64,000 nucleotides of DNA from Streptococcus sp. SN-1 (GCF_041154385.1 NZ_AP028929.1:620001-684000), one strand, 5' to 3'; shown: positions 38,309-47,666, counted from the stretch's first letter. Made by a program: numbers and translations. Notes: generated by a model not told the origin, from the letters alone.

Positions 38309-38465
38309 GTCAATTGAAACAAGAAGAGAATAAAATAGTCTCGTAAAATGTATTGCAACTTGGTAATATTTTTTGAGGCGCTTTTTGATTGAGCCCATGT
38401 TTTCTCAATGGGATTGTACTCAGGTGAGTAGGGAGGAAGAGGTAAAAATGTATAGTTGTTAAAAT
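38309..38465 (-). mobile_element. IS630-family transposase 3'-end remnant, copy 1
   Basis: On the minus strand it encodes FLPLPPYSPEYNPIEKTWA, the last DDE-domain signature of IS630-type transposases, then loses frame by one missing base (KTWAQ versus KTWAHIKK) and ends near TCAATTG. The rest of the transposase is absent. A similar fragment lies at 46751-46892 in the same orientation. Confidence 0.85.
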
Positions 38466-38564
38466 AGCATACGGAAAATAAGTTAGAAACCATGTAATGT
38501 TATAAATTTTATATGTTTTTTCTACATAGATATTTTAGTTAAATGAAAGTTGAGGAAAGGAACA

Positions 38565-38615
38565 ATGATGAAAAATCACTTGGACTTCAAGTTGATAATA
38601 ATGATGGTTTGGTGA
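38565..38615 (+). CDS. Possible 16-residue leader ORF upstream of the DivIVA-like gene
   Basis: An ATGATG start preceded by a strong RBS (GAGGAAAGG) encodes MMKNHLDFKLIIMMVW and stops at 38615, 69 nt before the next gene. It could be a regulatory leader peptide or the 5' remnant of a lost gene. Only the RBS and placement support it. Confidence 0.3.
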   Translation: MMKNHLDFKLIIMMVW

Positions 38616-38684
38616 AGTAGAATAAAGAAATACAAATGTGGTAAATCCGACTATGTATCAGGCGTTGCAAAAGAGGAAATAAAT

Positions 38685-39248
38685 ATGGTGAATATAAGAA
38701 GAAGTCTTTTTGGATATAACAAAAAGGAAGTTGATGATGTGATTAGCAGTTTAGAGGGGGATAAAGAACGCCTCAAACAAGAACTTGAAGGGAAAGCACA
38801 AATGATTGAAGAGTTGAATGTTCAACTACATGGATTTCGCTCTCAAGAGGAGCTTATTTCTGAGGTTATTATTGATGCGAAACAATTGTCAAAACGTTTA
38901 GTGGAAGAGGCTAAGCAAGAAGCAACGGAGTTGCTATATAATGCTAATAAAACAATATCAGATGAATTTGCACGTTTTCATCAATCGATGGAAATTTTAA
39001 ACGGAATCAAAAATAGAGTTGTTGCGCAGAAAGAGGAGTTATCTAAAGAATTGCAAGACACTTTGAGACGATATAAAGATGCTTTTGAAAACTCGGAGAC
39101 CGAGGACTTTGCTCGAATAAAAGAACAAATAGAAATAGATATTACTCGAACAGAAGATGTTTGTGAGAATTCAAAACAGGTTATCTTTCTCCCGCGCCTT
39201 AATAAATCAAATTGTATTAAAGTAGAAAAAATAGAAAAGGAGAACTAG
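38685..39248 (+). CDS. DivIVA-like coiled-coil protein coupled to a giant surface protein
   Basis: 187-residue cytoplasmic protein. The N-terminus RRSLFGYNKKEVDDVI (about 5-20) matches the DivIVA membrane-curvature domain (R-x-x-F-x-GY-x-x-x-EVD). Two coiled-coil stretches follow, about residues 22-50 and 60-140, rich in Glu/Lys/Leu. The C-terminal 40 residues are unlike DivIVA. DivIVA proteins sit at septa and poles and recruit partners. The main streptococcal divIVA lies in the division cluster elsewhere, so this is a paralogue. RBS AGAGGAAA precedes the ATG. Its last codons include AAGGAG, the RBS of the next gene, so the two are translationally coupled. A topological role in export of the adhesin is inference. 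Confidence 0.75.
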   Translation: MVNIRRSLFGYNKKEVDDVISSLEGDKERLKQELEGKAQMIEELNVQLHGFRSQEELISEVIIDAKQLSKRLVEEAKQEATELLYNANKTISDEFARFHQSMEILNGIKNRVVAQKEELSKELQDTLRRYKDAFENSETEDFARIKEQIEIDITRTEDVCENSKQVIFLPRLNKSNCIKVEKIEKEN

Positions 39249-39250
39249 TA

Positions 39251-42200
39251 GTGAAAAAAGAACATAAGGAAATCTTTTCAATCCGTAAGTATAAGGCATA
39301 TGGAGCTAATTCGGCTTTGATTGGATTAGTGGGTCCGGCTGTTTTAATGGGGGTACTGATGTCTCCTGTACAAGCAGAAGAAAGTGCTTCTATTCCTGAT
39401 TTGAAGCCATTGGATAGGGCGGAGAGTAGTGAATCAAGTACCCGAGATATTGAAACAAATCATCTTATTGTTACATCGTCTCATCCAGAAGAAAATGCGA
39501 CTGAAACAGCTGCTTCAGGGGTAGAAACAGGAATAAGAGCAAGTGAAGAACTTACAACTCCTAAAAGAGCAGTAAGTATTGTCTATAAAGTACGCTATGT
39601 AGATCGCAAATCTCATCAAGTAGTTCATGAGGTAACGAAGACGAAGACGGTAGAAACTACTGAAGCAAAAGCAAAAGTTATCGTTACAGAAATTGGTGGA
39701 GAGCTAGCAAATGATAGTCAATTAGAAAGTTACTATGTTCCAGATGGTAATCCAACAACCTTTACAAAAGAAATTGTTGAAGGGGAGGACAATGTTTTTG
39801 TCTACGAAGTAGAGGGATTTGGGAAATCAGAAGCTACAGACCGTACTGTCACGCTTAAGTATACAGTTGAATACGTTGATGAAAAGACGGGGCTTGTCCT
39901 AGATAGTGAGGACAAGGAAGAAACGGTTTCTACCTTTGAAGCAGTTGTGAAAAAGGAAGTGACTGTTCAAGCTTCCATTGATGGAAATGAATCCCTCAAG
40001 GGATGGAGTATCTCTGATAATGCAACAAGCCATCAAACTATCACCTTATCAGAAGGGGTTCCTGTAAAGGTTATTTTTAAACTCCATAACTCTGATAAGG
40101 GAAAGGTGAGGCAAAAGAGGAAAGTAGAGTATCCTTCCCCTGCCGTTACTGGGCAACCATACTTAACACTAGAAAAGATAACTCCGGGCAAATTAGGTGA
40201 AGAAAGTATTACTCTTGCTGGAAATGCTCAGCATACTTATGAAATAAAGTATAAAGTTGGTTTTTCAAACATTGACGCTTCTGACTTGGAAATGACCCAA
40301 GGGGCAAAGGATTTAGGCTTTAATTTAGACTTGGAAGGTGGCTGGTTAACTGCTACCCTTACGCCAACAAGAGAAATAGGAGGAAAATATGAAGTTGGAT
40401 TCCAATCCCGTTCACATCCTGAAGTGAAAGTAGCTGGATTTATAAATATTACGACAACAACTCACTTTGGATTTATGGTGTTAGCAACTTCAGGGAGAGA
40501 CAATCCTTTGTCTTATTTTCCCAATAATAGAGATGATAGGACTGAGTTTACATATGATGGTAGCATAACAGATCCTTCTCGAACTTCTCCGGTTATTTAT
40601 AAAGGAGTAAGTAATTTGAATGATCTATATAAAGATTCTTCTGGACCAAAAATAGACATCACGATTGATGGAATCAGAATGCCAACGACTCCCTTTGGTT
40701 ATTTTATGGATTCTAGTAATCAAACTGTTGAAAATGCTACCGCAGATACGAAACGTTATTATGCCATGATTCCAATCTTTGCTCTAATGGATCGTTCTAC
40801 AGATTATGCTAATAATAATAAACAAGGATTATCTATTACAGATTTTCGGTTGTTATCCGCTTCAGATGGAGTAGAAGTTAAGTTGGTGGACTTAAGGAAA
40901 GACAAGGCTCCAGATAAGGGAGTTTACAGTAATACTGTAGATTTCCAAACAATGCCAGGGTATGATTTGTCAAGTGGATTGTTGAAAGATAACATGTATG
41001 GTATCTTGGATAAAACTCCATATTATCTTCAATTTACGAAATTGCCTAAAACAGCAGGTAACTATTCAGTGAAATTTCAAATGACTGATAGCTTGAACTT
41101 AGTCAAAACGATTACATTGAATTTTACAACTTATGAAAATTCTATTTCTAGTGAACGCTCAGACTCCAACGCTTCAGATAATCGTACTTATGCGTTAACC
41201 AATGCAGATGCTCTTTTTGAACCTAATGAAGAGTATGTAGATAAATCTACTGATAAGGTTACGCTTCCGATTTCTGATGAAGAACAAATCTTAGGAAAAG
41301 TAACTCTCAATAAAGATAATGCCTATATAAAAGCAGATAGTTTTCCAGCAGGGGTTGAGTTGAGGGCAGTTCCTGGAAAGGTTACGGAAGGACATCCGAC
41401 AGAAGCCTATGTTGTCAAAAAATCAGGTATTAAAGTTGCGAAGGGAAAATATTCTTTTTCAGTGAATGCCTATGATGGTCACTATCAGACTGGTGCTCCG
41501 CGGACATTTGAGTTTGAGATAGTAGACGCTATTAATCCGATTCCAAACCAGCATTGGCATGAGGGAACAGTTCCAACCCCTATTCCAGTTTCTATGGAAA
41601 ACAACTCCAAAATAACAGGAATTCGTGTGGAATCAAGTGGCGGTTATGCCTTTTTTGAAGGGAACCCTAATGACTCTACTATTTCTATTTACGGTTTGAA
41701 GCACACGTCGTCACAACAAAAGGCGCGTGTTTATGTGACATTTACAGATGACGAAGGGAAAAAACATGAAACCTTTACCGATTTTTATTATGTGATAGAA
41801 TCTAATATAGTAGACGATTTAGCGGTTAATGTTACTAATACAGATCAAACAATTTCCGAGGGTGAAGATTGGAAAGAAATGGTCATCACAACGACTCCAA
41901 GTGAAGGTGTGACCATTAAAGTTGATAAGACAAAACTTCCAAAAGGGACACGATTTGTTGATAATAAAATTATAGGGAAAGGTCTTTATGAAGGGCAGTA
42001 TGAAGTTCCAGTACTTGCTGTTAAGGGAGATGTTGTTAAGTCGACTGTTGTGCGTCTAACTGTGAAGCCGAAGGAATTTGTCGTTCCTCCAGAAAACACA
42101 GAAGTTTCGGTCTTATCCAAGGTATCTGCTCTTGGATTGCAAGAGGTACCTGACGATGCAGTGGTAACTTATCGTGCGAATGATTCCTATAATTTTTCTA

Positions 42201-45200
42201 ATTCTGGTCTAAAAATTAGTAATGATGGGACTAAAATTACAGGGATACCGACTGCAGTTGGTCGCTATGAGCTCACTGCAACAATTAGTAGAAGAGGTTC
42301 AAATGGGCTTGTTCGTACTACAACTACTACCTATACCATTAACGTAACAGGGCTAAGTCCGAGCTTGACAATCGGATCAGGAACTCAAGCAACAGATGCT
42401 TATACTTCTAATGAAACACGTCTCCCAGCATCGATTGGAACAGAGATTCTACCTATTACAATCAAGCATGATTCGCATTCAAAACTGACAGTCGATTCAA
42501 ATTCTTTACCAGCTGGTTTGAGTTATTCGTATGATGAGTCGACACATACAGGAACTATTACAGGAATTCCAAGTGCAATGTCCTACGAGGGATATGTTTA
42601 TCAAATTTTAGTTCAGACCGAAATGCCGTATAACTATGCAGATAGCAACGTTCGCAGAACTATTTGGAAGACAATTTATATTGAAGTTACTCCTATAACA
42701 TCAGCTCTTAGTATTAACAATGAAAACCAGACATTTGCTGCAGATAAAGAGATGATTCCAATTACGGTATCGGATTTTGATGAACGTGCAACAATTGATT
42801 TAGAGAATGCTCCGTCTGGAGTGAGATATGATGCATCCAATCATCAAATTATAGGAAGTCCAACAGAAGGGGTAGGTACCTATGAATTTAATATTCGGGC
42901 GGTTATGCCACAGGCACTTGGAGGTCAAGTGACAAGAAGGCAGGTAACTCTTCGTGTAGAACCGTTAACACCGATTTTAGAGGCAGATAGGTCATCTGTT
43001 GAAGTAACAGCCGAGGATTCTATTCCGACTATTACAGTCACCAAGGAACCACATTCTACCTTACAACTAAATGTACTGGTGAAGGAACGTGACTATAGTT
43101 ATTTTGGTTCTCTATCTGATATTGGCTTAAGCTATGATGCGTCAACAGGTAAGATTACGGGAATACCTACAGTCGTTGGGAATCACAGAATCTATTTGTC
43201 AACATTCTTAGACAAAAATTTCACAGGAGTTGCTGGTGGTGTTAGAAATGAATTAACGATTCCATTGACGGTGACTGCTAAGGAATTTAACTTTATGGAT
43301 AATCAGGAACGACATACGACTGTTATGTCAGCGATTGCTCCAGTGGCGGTGAGTGTACCAGATGGGATAGAGGTTAGTGTAGAAAGCGGGACTCTTCCTC
43401 AGGGGATTATTTACAATAGCGATAAGAAGGTGATTGAAGGAACGCCTACTCAAGCTGGAACCTTTACAATTACAATGGTTGCTAACCCAAGTGGTATACG
43501 TGGTAATGAAAGAAAAGCTACAGTGACTATTCAGGTAGATCCACTTCCAGCTACTATTAGGATTCCCCACAATCATCAAACCATCCAAGTAGGGACTCCT
43601 ATGGAACCCTCAACGATAGAACTAAATGATCATGCAAAGATTTACGGTAGTGATGCATTACTTGATTCTTTTGGCAGTAGTGGATATATTAATCATGCTA
43701 GTGAAAGAGGTATGGAGGAATCGTACATTGATGCATTCTTAAAGATGTTTTATGGATTGACCTATGACGCCAGCACACACACCATTAGTGGGACTCCTAC
43801 GCGAACGGGTACTATAACTTTTACTTTTATTGCGCGAAATGATGATCTATTAGGTAGTGGTGAAGCTAGAGAAACCTTTGTCTTGAATGTAGTAGAAGTT
43901 ATTTCTAAGATTCCTATTATTACAGATGCGAAAGAAGGTTCTAATGTAATTAAAGGAAGCGGTGTTGCAGGAGCTACGGTTACCGTTACGCTTCCAGATG
44001 GAGTTGAGAAAACAGCTTTAGTGGTAGAGGATGGAACATGGATGGTAGATACGCCAGCACCTCTTGTAAAAGGACAAAGTATTTCTGCTCGACAAAAAGA
44101 AGTAAACAAAACGATTAGTAATGACATCAGTGCCACTGTTGTTCCTCAATCGGGATTAGTTGTATCCAAGGAAGCGATGGTAGATGCCATTATCGAAGGT
44201 GTTACAACGATTACAGGAACAGGGATAACAGATTCTACTATTAGTGTTACCCTTCCAGATAGTACCGTTAAAACAGCTACAGTTTCGGAGGGAACATGGT
44301 CAGTTACTTTAGACAAAGCCGTGGTGAAAGGTGATAATATTTTTGTAACACAAACTGAACCAAATAAAGCTACTAGTCCATTAGTTACAGCAACTGTGGT
44401 TCCTAAAATTACAAAAGGTGATAAAGGTGAAACAGGAGCAAACGGAGCAGATGGTAAATCACCAGTTGTAACGATGACAGATAATGGAGATGGCACATAC
44501 TCTATTACAGTACGCAATGGAGATGGCTCTGAATCAACTACTAAAGTCAAAGATGGCAAAGACGGTAAAACTGCTACTATTACAACAACAGATAATCCAG
44601 ATGGAAGTCATACAATCACTGTAACAAATCCAGAAGGAACAACAAAAGAAACAGTTGTTAAAAACGGTAAAGACGGTAAGACTCCAAAAGTTGAAGTAAC
44701 AGATAATAACGATGGAACTCACACTGTTAAAGTGATAGATGGAGAAGGTAATATTACAAATGCTATTATCAAAGATGGTAAAGATGGTAAAGCTGCTTCA
44801 GCTACAACAAGAGAAAATCCAGACGGAAGCCACACAGTAACTATTACAAACCCAGATGGAACTAAGAATGAATTTGTTGTGAAAAATGGACGTGACGGTG
44901 TTGACGGACGTACTCCAACCGCATCAGTTCGTGATAATGGAGACGGAAGTCATACAATCGTTATTACAAATCCAGAAGGTGTGACAACTGAAACTACAGT
45001 TCGTGATGGTAAATCACCAAAAGTTACTATAACTGATGAACAAAATGGAACACATAAGATTTCAGTTTTAAATGGAGATGGAACAACTACTGAAACCATT
45101 GTTAAAGATGGTAAATCACCAGTAGCCACTGTTACTGATAACCATGATGGTACTTACACAATTCGTGTAGAAAACGGTAATGGTACTGTTTCTGAAACTA

Positions 45201-46426
45201 CAGTTCGTGACGGTAAATCACCAACTGCTAAGGTTGTGGCTAACGGATATGGAACTCACACTATCACAGTTGTGAACTCAGACGGTACAACTACAACAAC
45301 TACAGTTCGTGATGGTAAAGCACCAAAACTTGAAGTGATTGATAACAACAATGGTTCACACACTATTAAGGTGACAGGAACTGATGGTAAAGAAACGACA
45401 ACTACAATCTTTGATGGTAAATCACCAAAAGCGAACATCGTTGATAACGGAGACGGAACTCACACCTTAACAATCGTTGATTCTGATGGTCGTGAATACA
45501 AATCTATTATCAAAGATGGCAAAGATGGCGTTTCACCAACTGTAACTGTTAAAAATAATAACGATGGAACTCACGTTGTTACAATTATTAATCCTGATGG
45601 AAGTAAGACAGAAATGGTGATTAAAGACGGTAAAGATGGTAAATCACCAAAAGTTTCTGTTGAAGATAATGGAGATGGTAGTCATACAATCACAATCATC
45701 AATTCTGACGGAACTGTGACAAAAATAGTTGTTAAAGACGGTAAAGATGGTCGTGATGGACGTGATGGCAAAGACGGTAAGGATGGCAAAGATGATAAAT
45801 GTGGATGCCAAGACAAACCAGTAACACCATCAAATGACAAACCAGTTCCTCCAACACCAAATGTGCCAGAAGGACCAACATTTGCAATGCCAGAACCACC
45901 AGTTCATGAATTGCCAGAATTCAACGGTGGTGTGCCAGGAATGCCAGAAGTTCATGAATTGCCAGAATTCAATGGTGGAGTACCAGGAATGCCTGAAAAT
46001 CACGAATTACCAGAATTCAATGGTGGAGTACCAGGAATGCCTGAAAATCACGAATTACCAGAATTCAATGGTGGAGTACCAGGAATGCCAGAAGTACAAG
46101 AGGTACCAAAATTAGATATTCCAACAGTACCAGCGCAACCAACACCAAATGTGCCAGTACAACCAACTCCAGTTGTTCCAACTCCAGTTGTTCCAACTCC
46201 AGTTGTTCCAACACCAGAAGTACCGGTTAAACCAGAACCACCAGTAGTACCAACACCGGGTCAACCAGCAACTCCAGTAAATGCTAACCCAGTAGTAGCA
46301 ACTCCAGTTAAAGAAAACCATGGGGAAAAATTACCAGAAACTGGAAGTCAATCTGATTATATATCTGTTCTTTTAGGTAGCGGTATTCTATTGAGCCTAT
46401 ATGTAGGTCGAAGAAAAGAAGATTAA
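39251..46426 (+). CDS. Giant LPXTG surface protein with Ig-like, GKDG-repeat and 16-residue repeat regions
   Basis: 2391-residue cell-wall protein starting at GTG, 2 nt after the DivIVA-like stop. It has a YSIRK-type signal (IFSIRKYKAYGANSALIG) with a cleavage region after VQAEE. Residues about 110-280 contain two MucBP-like modules (VYKVRYVDRKSHQVV, KYTVEYVDEKTG). About 600-1550 holds several putative Ig/cadherin-like modules, each with a GLSYDASTGKITGIP-type motif. About 1555-1715 has two Big_6-like modules (GVAGATVTVTLPDG). Twelve 34-37-residue repeats ending in DGKDGK run to about 2180. Next come a KCGCQ motif, four 16-residue HELPEFNGGVPGMPEN repeats, Pro-rich PVVPT repeats and a sorting signal with LPETG (46331-46345). 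It is probably an adhesin; the ligand is unknown. Confidence 0.9.
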   Translation: MKKEHKEIFSIRKYKAYGANSALIGLVGPAVLMGVLMSPVQAEESASIPDLKPLDRAESSESSTRDIETNHLIVTSSHPEENATETAASGVETGIRASEELTTPKRAVSIVYKVRYVDRKSHQVVHEVTKTKTVETTEAKAKVIVTEIGGELANDSQLESYYVPDGNPTTFTKEIVEGEDNVFVYEVEGFGKSEATDRTVTLKYTVEYVDEKTGLVLDSEDKEETVSTFEAVVKKEVTVQASIDGNESLKGWSISDNATSHQTITLSEGVPVKVIFKLHNSDKGKVRQKRKVEYPSPAVTGQPYLTLEKITPGKLGEESITLAGNAQHTYEIKYKVGFSNIDASDLEMTQGAKDLGFNLDLEGGWLTATLTPTREIGGKYEVGFQSRSHPEVKVAGFINITTTTHFGFMVLATSGRDNPLSYFPNNRDDRTEFTYDGSITDPSRTSPVIYKGVSNLNDLYKDSSGPKIDITIDGIRMPTTPFGYFMDSSNQTVENATADTKRYYAMIPIFALMDRSTDYANNNKQGLSITDFRLLSASDGVEVKLVDLRKDKAPDKGVYSNTVDFQTMPGYDLSSGLLKDNMYGILDKTPYYLQFTKLPKTAGNYSVKFQMTDSLNLVKTITLNFTTYENSISSERSDSNASDNRTYALTNADALFEPNEEYVDKSTDKVTLPISDEEQILGKVTLNKDNAYIKADSFPAGVELRAVPGKVTEGHPTEAYVVKKSGIKVAKGKYSFSVNAYDGHYQTGAPRTFEFEIVDAINPIPNQHWHEGTVPTPIPVSMENNSKITGIRVESSGGYAFFEGNPNDSTISIYGLKHTSSQQKARVYVTFTDDEGKKHETFTDFYYVIESNIVDDLAVNVTNTDQTISEGEDWKEMVITTTPSEGVTIKVDKTKLPKGTRFVDNKIIGKGLYEGQYEVPVLAVKGDVVKSTVVRLTVKPKEFVVPPENTEVSVLSKVSALGLQEVPDDAVVTYRANDSYNFSNSGLKISNDGTKITGIPTAVGRYELTATISRRGSNGLVRTTTTTYTINVTGLSPSLTIGSGTQATDAYTSNETRLPASIGTEILPITIKHDSHSKLTVDSNSLPAGLSYSYDESTHTGTITGIPSAMSYEGYVYQILVQTEMPYNYADSNVRRTIWKTIYIEVTPITSALSINNENQTFAADKEMIPITVSDFDERATIDLENAPSGVRYDASNHQIIGSPTEGVGTYEFNIRAVMPQALGGQVTRRQVTLRVEPLTPILEADRSSVEVTAEDSIPTITVTKEPHSTLQLNVLVKERDYSYFGSLSDIGLSYDASTGKITGIPTVVGNHRIYLSTFLDKNFTGVAGGVRNELTIPLTVTAKEFNFMDNQERHTTVMSAIAPVAVSVPDGIEVSVESGTLPQGIIYNSDKKVIEGTPTQAGTFTITMVANPSGIRGNERKATVTIQVDPLPATIRIPHNHQTIQVGTPMEPSTIELNDHAKIYGSDALLDSFGSSGYINHASERGMEESYIDAFLKMFYGLTYDASTHTISGTPTRTGTITFTFIARNDDLLGSGEARETFVLNVVEVISKIPIITDAKEGSNVIKGSGVAGATVTVTLPDGVEKTALVVEDGTWMVDTPAPLVKGQSISARQKEVNKTISNDISATVVPQSGLVVSKEAMVDAIIEGVTTITGTGITDSTISVTLPDSTVKTATVSEGTWSVTLDKAVVKGDNIFVTQTEPNKATSPLVTATVVPKITKGDKGETGANGADGKSPVVTMTDNGDGTYSITVRNGDGSESTTKVKDGKDGKTATITTTDNPDGSHTITVTNPEGTTKETVVKNGKDGKTPKVEVTDNNDGTHTVKVIDGEGNITNAIIKDGKDGKAASATTRENPDGSHTVTITNPDGTKNEFVVKNGRDGVDGRTPTASVRDNGDGSHTIVITNPEGVTTETTVRDGKSPKVTITDEQNGTHKISVLNGDGTTTETIVKDGKSPVATVTDNHDGTYTIRVENGNGTVSETTVRDGKSPTAKVVANGYGTHTITVVNSDGTTTTTTVRDGKAPKLEVIDNNNGSHTIKVTGTDGKETTTTIFDGKSPKANIVDNGDGTHTLTIVDSDGREYKSIIKDGKDGVSPTVTVKNNNDGTHVVTIINPDGSKTEMVIKDGKDGKSPKVSVEDNGDGSHTITIINSDGTVTKIVVKDGKDGRDGRDGKDGKDGKDDKCGCQDKPVTPSNDKPVPPTPNVPEGPTFAMPEPPVHELPEFNGGVPGMPEVHELPEFNGGVPGMPENHELPEFNGGVPGMPENHELPEFNGGVPGMPEVQEVPKLDIPTVPAQPTPNVPVQPTPVVPTPVVPTPVVPTPEVPVKPEPPVVPTPGQPATPVNANPVVATPVKENHGEKLPETGSQSDYISVLLGSGILLSLYVGRRKED
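44407..45800 (+). repeat. Twelve tandem 34-37-residue coding repeats (D-x-x-DGTHTITV...DGKDGK)
   Basis: Each unit reads roughly KSP-V-VTDN-DGTHTITV-N-DGT-TETVVKDG. About half end in an extra KDG. The last is followed by a collagen-like run of GRDGRDGKDG triplets. Units differ from each other by many substitutions, unlike the near-identical repeats of the 1.1-12.6 kb adhesin. Confidence 0.9.
45903..46098 (+). repeat. Four 48-bp tandem repeats encoding HELPEFNGGVPGMPE(N/V)
   Basis: Four copies of a 16-residue unit. Copies 3 and 4 appear identical at the DNA level; the first uses different synonymous codons. Similar (E)LPEF-x-GGV repeats occur in other streptococcal surface proteins. Confidence 0.9.
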
Positions 46427-46591
46427 ATATAATGTGTAAGATTAGCAGAGGAATATTGTAGCTGAAAATATAGTTAAAAATTATGTTATTTAAACTTTTG
46501 TAAGCGTCTCATGATATTTGATATACAAGCGATTTGAAGTTTTGGAACATATCCTACTGATTATTTCTTACTTGATTGGATAGATAGGTTT

Positions 46592-46629
46592 CCTGCATAA
46601 CGATTAATATTTTATATTTGTTATGCAGG
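46592..46629. other. Perfect 10-bp inverted repeat with 18-nt loop
   Basis: CCTGCATAAC (46592-46601) and GTTATGCAGG (46620-46629), followed by TATTTTA. It is a weak terminator candidate for the giant gene or the relic of an element end. The rest of 46427-46750 is AT-rich DNA in which I see no gene. Confidence 0.5.
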
Positions 46630-46750
46630 TATTTTACGGTGTACATCTAATAATGGAACATTAAGGTTATTTATACAGATTATAATTCGTTTAATACAGT
46701 TCCTCTTAGTCTCTTTACAAAATGACGAGCAATTAAATTGGAGATTTTAT

Positions 46751-46892
46751 AGTCAATTGAAAAAATAACAAGACAAAAGAGCCTCAAAAAAAGTATTGCA
46801 ACTTGGTAATACCTTTTTGAGGTGCTTTTTGATATGAGCCCATGTTTTTTAAATAGGATTGTACTCAGGTGAGTAGGGAGGAAGAGGTATAG
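46751..46892 (-). mobile_element. IS630-family transposase 3'-end remnant, copy 2
   Basis: The minus strand reads PLPPYSPEYNPI-stop-KTWAHIKKHLKKVLPSCN to a final FFN and stop. It is the intact C-terminal frame of an IS630-type transposase apart from one nonsense codon (TAA where GAA is expected). It is closely similar to 38309-38465 and in the same orientation, so the two fragments are direct repeats around the 8.3-kb surface cassette. Confidence 0.85.
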
Positions 46893-46980
46893 TATATTGA
46901 ATCTAGAATAGTGCACCGCAACTTCTAAATCCTTGTAATAAATTTATAATCAAGCTGTATCAGTTTTCAAGGAGGTTTAG

Positions 46981-47391
46981 ATGTACTTTAAATTGGAAAA
47001 TGAGGATTCCCAGAAGGCGCAAGAAATTGGGAATCTGATTCGTGCTTATAATCGTTCCAAAAGAGAAGAGGCTGAAAGTGAGCCACTTAATCTTTATGTC
47101 GAAGATGAAAAGGGCAATCTCCTGGCAGGTTTGATAGCAGAGACTTTTGGAAATTGGCTAGAAATCGAGTATTTATTTGTAAAAGAGGAACTGAGAAGGC
47201 AAGGAATCGGTTCAAAGCTATTGCAGCAAGCAGAAACTGAAGCTAAGAATCGAAACTGTCGTTTTGCTTTTGTCAATACCTACCAGTTTCAAGCTCCTGA
47301 TTTTTATAAAAGGCATGGCTACAAGGAAGTCTTTAGGTTACAAGACTATCCCTACATTGGGCAAAGATATTATTACCAAAAGGATTTGTAA
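46981..47391 (+). CDS. GNAT family N-acetyltransferase
   Basis: 136-residue acetyltransferase with the acetyl-CoA loop VKEELRRQGIGSKLL, the NTYQFQAPDFYKRHGYKEV segment and a Tyr-rich end (YPYIGQRYYYQKDL). This type is common in streptococci and of unknown substrate. A strong RBS (AAGGAGG) precedes the ATG. It lies just outside the right IS630 remnant. Confidence 0.88.
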   Translation: MYFKLENEDSQKAQEIGNLIRAYNRSKREEAESEPLNLYVEDEKGNLLAGLIAETFGNWLEIEYLFVKEELRRQGIGSKLLQQAETEAKNRNCRFAFVNTYQFQAPDFYKRHGYKEVFRLQDYPYIGQRYYYQKDL

Positions 47392-47436
47392 GGAGAATAT
47401 GAAAGCATAAATCAAAGAGGGGGGCTTGACATAAGT

Positions 47437-47595
47437 ATGAAGTAGATTCTCGATAAATACCAGTTAAATCCTACACATTGTGTCTTTCTAGGTGATATTG
47501 AGGACAATACAATTGCAGCTGAGAAATTGGGAATCAAGTCTTATCAGGTTAAGAAAAGAAGTGATGTCGTCGATATTTTGAAACCCTATATTTAA
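47437..47595 (+). pseudogene. C-terminal remnant of a HAD-superfamily hydrolase
   Basis: The reading MK-stop-ILDKYQLNPTHCVFLGD continues as IEDNTIAAEKLGIKSYQVKK and ends DILKPYI. CVFLGDIEDNTIAAEKLG is HAD motif IV and its following helix. The N-terminal nucleophile half is missing and an internal TAG interrupts the remaining start. It follows the GNAT gene by about 45 nt. Confidence 0.8.
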
Positions 47596-47602
47596 ACTTA
47601 AC

Positions 47603-47633
47603 ACTCTCTATTTTTTATGGTAGAGAGTTTTTT
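47603..47633 (+). terminator. Terminator after the HAD remnant
   Basis: ACTCTCTA and TAGAGAGT form a stem with a 10-nt loop, followed by TTTTTTG. Confidence 0.85.
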
Positions 47634-47666
47634 GTTAATAAAATTTTACAAAATGACATTTATATA

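Noticed and set aside
38176-38493. 105-codon minus-strand frame containing PPPP from the poly-G tract
   Set aside because: Only its first part is transposase-like; the rest is out-of-frame IS relic and promoter DNA.
38616-38684. A second promoter directly before the DivIVA-like gene
   Set aside because: TTGATA (38592) and TAGAAT (38618) are 20 nt apart and lie partly inside the small ORF; too weak to call.
44407-45800. Collagen-like triple helix through the whole repeat region
   Set aside because: Gly-x-y periodicity holds only for short DGKDG runs; most of each unit is a beta-strand-like pattern (THTITV).
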